Source: Chitinophaga pinensis (GTDB taxonomy: Bacteria; Bacteroidota; Bacteroidia; SXHM01). From it: a stretch of DNA of 33,184 bases. How positions within the stretch are numbered: position 1 is the stretch's first letter; each line of letters starts with the position of its first letter. The position numbers were made by a program, and so were the translations under genes. The stretch covers positions 1 through 33,184 of the forward strand of contig CAMAVO010000012.1 in NCBI GenBank assembly GCA_945861685.1, in the 5' to 3' direction. Shown piece after piece: positions 16,546-23,869 of the stretch. The notes beneath the pieces are model-generated. The model ran no database searches. It saw nothing but the letters and a program-made list of their open reading frames with translations, and was not told the DNA's origin.

Positions 16546-18756
16546 ATGAAAAATCATATTCTAATATTATTTACCATGCTCTTGTTTTCTCCTTTATTAA
16601 AGGCACAGAAAACAGATGAAAAAGACACGTTGAAATATAACTTTAACGAAGTCGTTATTTCTGCCAGCAAGTTTGAAGAAAAGAAATACGACATACCTCA
16701 ACCTATACAAAGTATAACGTTGAAACAGATTGAACAAACAAATGCACAAAACGCAGGCGACCTTTTAGTTTCTACCGGAACTGTGCTTTCGCAAAAAAGC
16801 CAGGCAGGTGGCGGAAGCCCCATCATACGTGGGTTTGAAGCCAACAAAGTTTTGATTGTTGTGGACGGTGTTCGGATGAACAACGCTATTTTCCGTGGCG
16901 GACATTTGCAGAATGTTATGACCATTGACAACTCTATGTTGGAGCGTGCAGAGATTGTTTTTGGTCCCGGCTCGGTTGTGTATGGCAGCGATGCATTTGG
17001 CGGTGTGATGCATTTCCACACCAAGAAACCTGTTTTTGCTGAAGGCGAAGAATCCTTTGCTTTTAAAGGAAGAACTTACACCCGTTATGCAACTGCTAAT
17101 CAAGAAAAAACAGGACATCTTGATTTCAATCTGGGCGGCAAAAAGTTTGCATCACTGACGAGTTTTACTTATTCCGATTTTGATGACATGCGTCAGGGAA
17201 ACATTCGCAAAGACTCGCTTTCTGATGTCTGGAAACGCAGGTATTATGTGCAACGCATCAATGGTGCAGATGTATTAGTCGCCAATGATGACATTAATAT
17301 TCAGAAATTCTCAGGCTACAGTCAGTACGATATTTTACAGAAGTTCTCATTCAGGCAAAGTGATAAGATTGCACACAACCTGAACTTCCAGCTTTCCAAC
17401 TCTTCCAATCTTCCGCGCTACGACCGGCTTACCGACCCTAAAGGTGGAGGACTTAGCAATGCCGAATGGTATTACGGTCCGCAGCAACGCATAATGGGCT
17501 CTTACCGTCTTGATTTAAGTGGTGAGAATGCACTTTACAGCAATGCACAGATTATTCTTGCGTATCAGGACATAAAGGAAAGCCGTAACCAACGCAAATT
17601 CGGGAATGATAATCTGGCACATCGCAATGAGCATGTGAATGTATACTCACTAAATGCTGATTTCAAAAAAGATCTGGAAAAGCATACTGTGAAATACGGC
17701 ATTGAAGTTACTTACAACAACGTAACATCAACTGCAGAAAATGAGAACATCGTTACAGGTGAAATAACGCCATTAGACACACGCTACCCTAATGGCGGAA
17801 GTACACAGCTCTCTGCTGCCGCTTACATTACCGATTCATGGAAGCTTAGTGAAAAGTCAAGGCTTTCTGCTGGTTTGCGTTACAGTCATGTTGGATTAAA
17901 AAGTTCATTTGATGACAAAACCTTTTTTCCTTTTCCGTTCAATGAAGCAAAACAAAATAACAATGCGCTTACCGGAAACATCGGTTACATTTTTTCACCC
18001 GGCAAAGACTGGCATTTATCATTTTTAGGCTCCACCGGTTTCCGTTCACCCAATATTGACGACATGGCAAAGGTTTTCGAATCGGGCAACGGAACATTGG
18101 TAGTTCCCAACCCTGACCTGAAAGCTGAATATGTTTACAACGGTGAACTTGGAATTTCAAAAGTGATTGCCCGCAAAGTAAAAGTGGAAGCAAGCGGGTG
18201 GTATTCGTATATGACCAATGCAATTGTCACCAAACCATTTACACTTAATGGTGAAGAAACAATTGTGTTCAATGGCGATACAAGCGTAGTGGTTGCAAGT
18301 CAGAATGCGCAAACTGCATTCATCACAGGTGCTTCAGTAAACATGGAAGCACATCTTACCAAATGGTTAGTGATAAACACTGCTCTCACCTACACCTACG
18401 GAAGAATTTTTTCAGATACAGGACATGTGCCGCTCGATCACATTCCACCAATCTTCGGAAGAACAGGAATACAGTTGAACTTCAAAAAGCTGAATGCTGA
18501 AGTATATGCGTTTTATAATGGCGAGAAAAAACTTACGGATTACAGATTAGGAGCAGAAGACAATGAAGCTTATGCTACTGCTGCCGGAATGCCTGCATGG
18601 TGGAACTTGAATGCACGTGCAGGATACAAGTTCAGTCAGAATGTAACCTTGCAGCTTGCGCTTGAAAATATTCTGGATGCGAATTACCGTGTGTTTGCAT
18701 CAGGTATCAGCTCACCCGGAAGGAATTTTATTGCTACGCTGAGAGTTAATTTATAA
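16546..18756 (+). CDS. TonB-dependent outer-membrane receptor (heme-receptor-like)
   Basis: A 736-residue receptor. The signal peptide is at 1-20, ending LLKA. A short mature leader with the TonB-box-like region FNEVVISASK precedes the plug domain, which includes SPIIRGFEANKVLIVVDGVRMNN at about 87-109 and ERAEIVFGPGSVVYGSDAFGGVM. A 22-strand-barrel-type C-terminal part ends FIATLRVNL. The plug wording and the pair FRSP (499-502) ... NPDL (522-525) resemble heme/hemoglobin receptors with FRAP/NPNL motifs. The His normally found between these motifs in heme receptors is absent, so the ligand (heme, siderophore or metal) is uncertain. There is no carboxypeptidase-like N-terminal extension, unlike SusC-type receptors. 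Confidence 0.88.
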   Translation: MKNHILILFTMLLFSPLLKAQKTDEKDTLKYNFNEVVISASKFEEKKYDIPQPIQSITLKQIEQTNAQNAGDLLVSTGTVLSQKSQAGGGSPIIRGFEANKVLIVVDGVRMNNAIFRGGHLQNVMTIDNSMLERAEIVFGPGSVVYGSDAFGGVMHFHTKKPVFAEGEESFAFKGRTYTRYATANQEKTGHLDFNLGGKKFASLTSFTYSDFDDMRQGNIRKDSLSDVWKRRYYVQRINGADVLVANDDINIQKFSGYSQYDILQKFSFRQSDKIAHNLNFQLSNSSNLPRYDRLTDPKGGGLSNAEWYYGPQQRIMGSYRLDLSGENALYSNAQIILAYQDIKESRNQRKFGNDNLAHRNEHVNVYSLNADFKKDLEKHTVKYGIEVTYNNVTSTAENENIVTGEITPLDTRYPNGGSTQLSAAAYITDSWKLSEKSRLSAGLRYSHVGLKSSFDDKTFFPFPFNEAKQNNNALTGNIGYIFSPGKDWHLSFLGSTGFRSPNIDDMAKVFESGNGTLVVPNPDLKAEYVYNGELGISKVIARKVKVEASGWYSYMTNAIVTKPFTLNGEETIVFNGDTSVVVASQNAQTAFITGASVNMEAHLTKWLVINTALTYTYGRIFSDTGHVPLDHIPPIFGRTGIQLNFKKLNAEVYAFYNGEKKLTDYRLGAEDNEAYATAAGMPAWWNLNARAGYKFSQNVTLQLALENILDANYRVFASGISSPGRNFIATLRVNL

Positions 18757-18761
18757 TGATA

Positions 18762-18818
18762 TTGTCACCCTGAGCGTAGTCGAAGGGCATTATGCTTCGA
18801 CTACGCTCAGCATGACAA
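18762..18818. repeat. Long palindrome with CTGAGCGTAGTCGAAG arms; bidirectional terminator between convergent genes
   Basis: Perfect 16-bp arms at 18770-18785 and 18795-18810 enclose a 9-base loop. A further 6-bp perfect pairing (TTGTCA with TGACAA) lies outside a 2x2 mismatch. It fills the gap between the convergent TonB receptor and CDF genes, so it should end transcription from both sides. The arm sequence resembles a palindromic repeat that, as I recall, is scattered in many copies in Bacteroidota and other genomes; only one copy is in this window. Confidence 0.8.
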
Positions 18819-18823
18819 AACAC

Positions 18824-19813
18824 TCAACTCCCGTGCTTCTTATTACTCAATACATTCTCTAATTTCCATTCTATCTTTCTCTCCATCGGAAACTGCCTCA
18901 CAGTACAATCATTCTTCTGGCAAATCTTACACGAAGTTGGAATACAAGGATCAGTATGAATGAAGAATTCAACATCACCTTGCTTTTTAGTATTGATAAG
19001 CTTATCTAACTTCTCTGCTTCATCATGCGATTCACGCAGGTTCAGAAACCACGGAAGTGTTATATGGCAATCCACATGCAGTTTTGAGCCATATTTAATT
19101 ACTCTCAGGTTATGGATATCCACCCAGTTGCTTCTTCTGTTTTCGTTCATGATAGCTATCAGTTCTTCTATCAGGTGTACATCTGCTTCATCCATAATTC
19201 CTGCAAGCGAGGTGCGGATAAGTCTATAACCGATGTAAAAAATATAGATACCCAGAAGAATAGCTACAACGTTATCAAGCCAGATAATTTTTGTCAGGAA
19301 AATAAGAAACAAACCTGCAAGCAATCCCGCGCTTGACCATGCATCGCTTTGCAGGTGTTTTCCTTCGGCCATCATAGCATGCGAGTTTGATTTTTCTCCT
19401 TTTTTGTTCAGATAAAAACCAAGAATATAATTTACAATTCCTGTAAAGGCAGTAATTGCAATACCAATATCAAGACTGTGAACTTCTATAGGATAGAAAA
19501 AATTATACACCGCTTTCCCGGCCATATAAACTCCGGCAAGAGCTATAAACGCACCTTCCAGCCCCGATGAAAGAAACTCCACTTTTCCATGTCCGTAAGG
19601 GTGGTCGGTGTCTTTAGGCCGCGAGGCAATCACCAGACTCCACAAGGCAAATGCACCTGCAACAACATTGATGATTGATTCCAATGCATCGGTAAGAATA
19701 GCATTAGAGTGTGTGAGATACCACGAAAAGAACTTGAGCCCAAGCAATACCGTTCCTATAATAAGAACGGTGCGCTGGAAACGGATGTTGTCACTATTTG
19801 TTGAAATACTCAT
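18824..19813 (-). CDS. Cation diffusion facilitator (divalent metal exporter) with C-terminal Cys cluster
   Basis: A 329-residue CDF-family H+/metal antiporter. Six membrane helices lie within about 13-205. The TM2 site reads Asp42-Ala-Leu-Glu-Ser46 where FieF/YiiP has DxxxD. The TM5 site is His153-x3-Asp157 in HLQSD. The family loop HPYGHGK is at 71-77. A cytoplasmic domain carries HVDCHITLP at about 246-254. The tail has four cysteines, Cys290-x4-Cys295-x2-Cys298-x4-Cys303, an extra likely metal site. Substrate could be Zn, Fe, Co or Mn. It is 36 bp downstream of the cbb3 assembly operon on the same strand, but has its own -7 element. Confidence 0.9.
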   Translation of the reverse strand: MSISTNSDNIRFQRTVLIIGTVLLGLKFFSWYLTHSNAILTDALESIINVVAGAFALWSLVIASRPKDTDHPYGHGKVEFLSSGLEGAFIALAGVYMAGKAVYNFFYPIEVHSLDIGIAITAFTGIVNYILGFYLNKKGEKSNSHAMMAEGKHLQSDAWSSAGLLAGLFLIFLTKIIWLDNVVAILLGIYIFYIGYRLIRTSLAGIMDEADVHLIEELIAIMNENRRSNWVDIHNLRVIKYGSKLHVDCHITLPWFLNLRESHDEAEKLDKLINTKKQGDVEFFIHTDPCIPTSCKICQKNDCTVRQFPMERKIEWKLENVLSNKKHGS

Positions 19814-19817
19814 TAAA

Positions 19818-19825
19818 CAAAAATA
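19818..19825 (-). promoter_or_regulatory. -7 element 4 bp before the CDF start (leaderless promoter)
   Basis: Minus-strand TATTTTTG fits TAnnTTTG and ends 4 bp before the ATG at 19813. No alternative in-frame ATG exists until after TM4, so a leaderless transcript is expected if this promoter is used. Confidence 0.5.
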
Positions 19826-19849
19826 GACCTAATATTGTAATTAAAGTGC

Positions 19850-20542
19850 TCAGTGGCAAGAATGCGCCTCACCCTTACTAATCTTCGGGCTTACATAAGG
19901 AATACCCAAATTCAATCCGCGCAGGATAAATAATACACCTATCAGCAAGATAACATACGGCATTGCCTTACGGATATGGTTGCGGATGTTGACACTGATA
20001 AAATTACCGGCTACAATTACTGATATCATCACAGGTAACGTTCCTGCGCCAAACAGCGCCATATACGCTGCTCCTTCAGCCGGACCCGATGTTGCTGATG
20101 CGCCTGCCACTGCCAGATAAACCAATCCGCAGGGCAACAAACCGTTTAGAATACCGATAAAGAAAAAGGAAAAAAACGTGCGTTGCTGAAAGAAATTCTT
20201 CATGCCTTTTTTTATGCGCGAAGTAAAACCATAAGCAAAACCAGTGATTTTAGTTCCGCTGCTCAAAACACCCGGGACAAGAATAGATAGCACAATCAAG
20301 ACCCCAATAGTGATAGAAAATCCTTGCTGCCATCCCGCCAATGCAAAGGTTTTTCCAATGATACCGAACAAAACACCAAAGAGAGAATAGGTAAGAATTC
20401 TGCCTGAGTTATAAGTAAAAGCTGCTACAACTCTTTCCGCTAAACTGTTTCCGCCAACAGGTAATGCAAGCGCAATCGGTCCGCACATTCCTATGCAGTG
20501 AAAGCTACCTAATAAACCCAATGTGAATGCTGTCCAAAGCAT
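19850..20542 (-). CDS. DsbD_2/SafE-like membrane protein of the cbb3 cluster
   Basis: A 230-residue polytopic protein with about six helices, of the family annotated as sulfite exporter TauE/SafE or cytochrome c biogenesis transmembrane protein (DsbD_2). The first helix carries GSFHCIGMCGP with His15, Cys16 and Cys20, a conserved set suited to thiol or copper chemistry. Pro-containing repeats (GILNGLLPCGLVYLAVAGA at about 135-153, with a further Cys) indicate the LysE/CcdA-like inverted repeat. Relatives commonly sit next to ccoGHIS, so a role in copper delivery or cytochrome maturation for the oxidase is more likely than sulfite export. It starts 1 bp after the ccoH stop. Confidence 0.82.
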   Translation of the reverse strand: MLWTAFTLGLLGSFHCIGMCGPIALALPVGGNSLAERVVAAFTYNSGRILTYSLFGVLFGIIGKTFALAGWQQGFSITIGVLIVLSILVPGVLSSGTKITGFAYGFTSRIKKGMKNFFQQRTFFSFFFIGILNGLLPCGLVYLAVAGASATSGPAEGAAYMALFGAGTLPVMISVIVAGNFISVNIRNHIRKAMPYVILLIGVLFILRGLNLGIPYVSPKISKGEAHSCH

Positions 20543-20543
20543 G

Positions 20544-20969
20544 TTACAGTATAATTACACATTCCTGAAAATACGATTTGTCATTTTCCTTCCAATCAAT
20601 CTGCAACAGGTATTTTCCACTGCTTGCGGCAGTTATATCCACCTGCTGATTACCTGAACTGTCGGGCATAACAGCTACTTTAAAATCCATTGCTGCATCC
20701 GAAGGACGGAACAATTTTATTTCACCACTTACCTTTTCTGTAGCAGGAAAAACAAGATTCAGTGATTTGCCTTCGTGTTTCCACACAACCTGTTTGCTGT
20801 TTGTGTTCACCAAATTCTGCTTGTCAATCTGCTCCTGAAATTTCAGTTCCTTGTCGTAGTAATCTTCGGTAACCAAATCATATTTCTGATTGAAGCTAAT
20901 TACTACCAATGCAATAATAAAGGCTGCAAAGGCAGTGTAGAAGATGGCTATTTTGTATCCCCAATTCAT
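20544..20969 (-). CDS. ccoH: CcoH/FixH family cbb3 oxidase assembly protein
   Basis: A 141-residue membrane-anchored protein. One N-terminal helix (about 6-25) is followed by the family-typical YDLVTEDYYDKELKFQEQIDK at 30-50 and a periplasmic beta-sandwich-like domain (VSGEIKLFRPSD...DFKVAV...GKYLLQIDW). CcoH is needed for stable assembly of cbb3 oxidase and associates with CcoNO. It is 3 bp after ccoG and 1 bp before the SafE-like gene. Confidence 0.88.
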   Translation of the reverse strand: MNWGYKIAIFYTAFAAFIIALVVISFNQKYDLVTEDYYDKELKFQEQIDKQNLVNTNSKQVVWKHEGKSLNLVFPATEKVSGEIKLFRPSDAAMDFKVAVMPDSSGNQQVDITAASSGKYLLQIDWKENDKSYFQECVIIL

Positions 20970-20972
20970 GGT

Positions 20973-22400
20973 TTATTTAGTTAAAGTTATGGGCCCTATA
21001 AACGTAGTCTTCATTTTATATAACAACTCATCACCAGAGTAAATTCCAATAGTGAATTTTGATTTCATTTTCTTCAGATCAGTTTTGCTGGCATAAATAA
21101 ATAATGCTCCCTGCGCAATACCTTGTTCATTAACCACAATGTTTTCATGCGCCACTAATTTAATTTCAATATTAGAGTCAAGTGGCTTTAAGGTAAGTGG
21201 AATTGCATGATTTGTTTTATTGATGATTTTGTAATTATACAGGTTACTGATTTTACCGCCCTCCTGTTCCTGGTAAAGCATTCCCGGAGTGCGCAACAAG
21301 GTTGCTGAAATATCGCTGCGGGTAATTAGCAATGCTGTCATTGCAATAATCAACAACGTCAGCAATGTTGAATATGCTTTCATCCGCGTAGTAAATTTAA
21401 ACGGCTTGCCTTCTGCAATCTCACTCTCAGAAGCATACCGAATCAGACCTGGCTTCATATTCACACTCTCCATCATGTGGTTGCAGGCATCAATACAAGC
21501 GGTGCAGTTCACGCATTCCAACTGGGTTCCGTTGCGGATATCAATTCCGGTGGGGCAAACATCAACGCAATGGTGACAATCTATACAATCACCTTTTCCT
21601 GTTTCAACACGGTTTTCGTTTTTGTGAAATTTAGCACGCGACTCACCACGCACTTTGTCATAAGCCACTACAATGGAGTTACGGTCAAGCAACACACCCT
21701 GCAACCTTCCGTATGGACAAACCACCAGACAAACCTGCTCACGAAATCTGGAAAATACTCCGTAAAACACTGCACTGAAAATCATAATGGAAGTAAGACC
21801 TCCGATATGTTGTTGAGGAGGGTCTGTAATGATTTTCATCAACTCATCACTGCCAATTATGTAAGCAAGAAACGTATTGGCAATAAAAAATGAGATGATA
21901 TAAAAAACAACATGCTTCAATGTTTTCTTCCATATTTTCTCTGTATTCCAAGGCATTTTATCCAATGCTTGTTGTTGTTTCCAATCGCCTTCAATCCAGT
22001 ATTCAATTTTACGAAATACCATTTCCATAAAAATGGTTTGCGGACAAACCCATCCGCAGAATACCCTTCCGAAAATAACCGTGAAGACAATGATGAAAAC
22101 TAAAAATGTAATCATCGCCAAGCCGAAAATATAAAAATCCTGTGGCCAGAAAACCTGCCCGAATAACACAAACTTGCGCTGGATAATATTCATCATCAGC
22201 AATGGCTCACCACCGATGCGGATAAAAGGACCTGAGAATAAAAAAGCAAGAAGAACTACGCTTACAATCGTGCGTGCATTATAATACTTGCCTCCCGGCT
22301 TTTTAGGAAATATCCACCTGCGGTCACCTTCTTTATTAATGGTGCTGATAGAATCCCTGAAGGTTCCTTCGGGATCCTTTATATCAAAATTGATAGCCAT
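20973..22400 (-). CDS. ccoG: CcoG, cbb3 oxidase accessory ferredoxin-like membrane protein
   Basis: A 475-residue membrane protein with several helices (about 45-62, 88-110, 160-180, 200-215, 340-358). The N-terminal motif RRWIFPKKPGG is typical. FCGWVCPQTIF and QVCLVVCPYGRLQG supply membrane-proximal cysteines. Two 4Fe-4S motifs follow: CIDCHHCVDVCP and CVNCTACIDACN. The C-terminal Ig-like domain ends the protein. CcoG is implicated in copper(II) reduction or handling during CuB insertion. A 77-bp gap separates it from ccoP, longer than other gaps in the operon, and I see no clear promoter there. Confidence 0.93.
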   Translation of the reverse strand: MAINFDIKDPEGTFRDSISTINKEGDRRWIFPKKPGGKYYNARTIVSVVLLAFLFSGPFIRIGGEPLLMMNIIQRKFVLFGQVFWPQDFYIFGLAMITFLVFIIVFTVIFGRVFCGWVCPQTIFMEMVFRKIEYWIEGDWKQQQALDKMPWNTEKIWKKTLKHVVFYIISFFIANTFLAYIIGSDELMKIITDPPQQHIGGLTSIMIFSAVFYGVFSRFREQVCLVVCPYGRLQGVLLDRNSIVVAYDKVRGESRAKFHKNENRVETGKGDCIDCHHCVDVCPTGIDIRNGTQLECVNCTACIDACNHMMESVNMKPGLIRYASESEIAEGKPFKFTTRMKAYSTLLTLLIIAMTALLITRSDISATLLRTPGMLYQEQEGGKISNLYNYKIINKTNHAIPLTLKPLDSNIEIKLVAHENIVVNEQGIAQGALFIYASKTDLKKMKSKFTIGIYSGDELLYKMKTTFIGPITLTK

Positions 22401-22477
22401 AATTTTTCTGAATTAATAAAAACTGATGGGTTTTTATACACTATTCTCCTACACATTTTGGCTATTCAAATTATAAA

Positions 22478-23641
22478 TTACTGATTAACTGCAACAGGCG
22501 CCTTCGCACTGTCTGGAGCTAAACTGTCAGGCTGTGCAGCAGGCACTCCGCCTTCTGTCCATAATTCACCCTGTGGCTCTTTTGGATTAGCAGGATTGCT
22601 TCCTTTCAGTGTAAGGATGTAGCTCGCCACTTCCTGTATCTGCACAGGTGTAAGCTGTGCTTCCCATGCTATCATACCTTTTGCGGGCACTCCGTATTTT
22701 ATGGTTTTGAAAACGTTATGTATTCCTCCTCCGTTTATCCAATATTCATCTGCAAAGTTAGGCCCTACTCCACCCTCACCTGCCTGTCCGTGACAAGCTG
22801 CGCAAAAGGTTTTAAATGTTTCCTTTCCTTTATCCAATTGTGCTGTTTCTGTAAAAGCTACCACCGTATTTTCATCTACTTTTGCTCCTGCCTTTGCAAG
22901 AAACGCTTCTTTCTGCAAACGTCCTTCTTCCATAGACTTCTCATACTCGGCAATCTGTAAATCTCCTTTTCCGGTGATGTGATAATAAGTAAGGTAAACA
23001 CCTGCAAATGCAATGGTGAAATAGAAACCCCAAATCCACCAAGGTGGCAGGTTGTTATCCAGCTCACGAATGCCATCGTATTCATGGTCCATCATAATCT
23101 CACCTTCGCGCTCAACAGGCACTGCATCATTCAATGCGCCTGCCCAGATGTCTTGTTTTACAGGTGCTGCTTCAACAACCTCTTCAGGTTTTAAACTTTT
23201 CAGCAGATTTTTTATAAGCAAAAGAATAGCAAATAACAGTGACAGCAACACAAAGTTTACTACAACCAATACCCAGAAAATATCTTCTGTCATTACAACC
23301 AACGGTGCAGCTTCAGGACTTGCCGCCTGAGCAAATGCTGATGTTGCAGGAAGTGTCATCAATGCAATAAGGATTACAGATGCTGCTTTGTTTCCTGCTG
23401 CTCTTTTAAGCCACAGATCTTTGTTAGAAACAATGCTTTTTAAAACTCCTGCCAGCACTATAATGAGTATCAGCAGGAACAAAGCCAATCCGCTGAGAAA
23501 CCAGAACGTTGATGTTTCGGTTGCGAATTTCAAATTTCTCCAAGGCACCTGAGGTGTTTCGGCTGCCATCAGGTTTCCTGACAAAAAGAGCATGAATGCA
23601 GACAAGGCTGCTTTCTGAACTATATTTTTGATGTGGTTCAT
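22478..23641 (-). CDS. ccoP: cbb3 oxidase subunit CcoP, mono-heme with N-terminal membrane extension
   Basis: A 387-residue protein. A signal-like segment at 1-26 is followed by hydrophobic helices at about 44-68, 87-105 and 120-146. The CcoP-typical NLPPWWIWGFYFTIAFAGVYL lies at about 197-217. One cytochrome c domain has CAACH (280-284) and a probable distal Met323 in KGMIAW. Proteobacterial CcoP has two hemes c; here only one CxxCH is present. The extra N-terminal helices are also unlike the short proteobacterial N-terminus. The C-terminus is Pro/Ala-rich. It passes electrons to CcoO/CcoN. Confidence 0.93.
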   Translation of the reverse strand: MNHIKNIVQKAALSAFMLFLSGNLMAAETPQVPWRNLKFATETSTFWFLSGLALFLLILIIVLAGVLKSIVSNKDLWLKRAAGNKAASVILIALMTLPATSAFAQAASPEAAPLVVMTEDIFWVLVVVNFVLLSLLFAILLLIKNLLKSLKPEEVVEAAPVKQDIWAGALNDAVPVEREGEIMMDHEYDGIRELDNNLPPWWIWGFYFTIAFAGVYLTYYHITGKGDLQIAEYEKSMEEGRLQKEAFLAKAGAKVDENTVVAFTETAQLDKGKETFKTFCAACHGQAGEGGVGPNFADEYWINGGGIHNVFKTIKYGVPAKGMIAWEAQLTPVQIQEVASYILTLKGSNPANPKEPQGELWTEGGVPAAQPDSLAPDSAKAPVAVNQ

Positions 23642-23663
23642 AAGGTTGAACGTTTTAGGGTTA

Positions 23664-23837
23664 TTAGATAATATCGTCTAAAGGCATGTTTTTCATCTTG
23701 TTTATATACTCCTTCCTTTCCATGACTACATAGGCAAGAAGTCCCACAAAAAAGACAAAGAATATTCCGAAGGAGATGAGCGGATAAATCTCAATTCCTG
23801 TGATATTGGTGAGGTGATGCTTTACAAATTTCAACAT
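23664..23837 (-). CDS. ccoQ: CcoQ-like small cbb3 oxidase subunit
   Basis: A 57-residue membrane protein starting MLKFVKHHLTNITGIEIYPL, with a single hydrophobic helix (about 19-39, LISFGIFFVFFVGLLAYVVM) followed by ERKEYINKMKNMPLDD. Size, single helix and position between ccoNO and ccoP fit CcoQ, which stabilises the oxidase complex. The sequence is poorly conserved in the family, so the assignment rests mainly on context. It lies 32 bp after ccoNO and 22 bp before ccoP. Confidence 0.82.
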   Translation of the reverse strand: MLKFVKHHLTNITGIEIYPLISFGIFFVFFVGLLAYVVMERKEYINKMKNMPLDDII

Positions 23838-23869
23838 GGGTTTGCTGTTTTAGATGGTTCGTTGTTATA

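Noticed and set aside
22401-22477. Internal promoter between ccoP and ccoG
   Set aside because: The 77-bp gap contains T-rich sequence but no proper TAnnTTTG in the right orientation and no TGA-N6-TCA box of the type upstream of ccoS.
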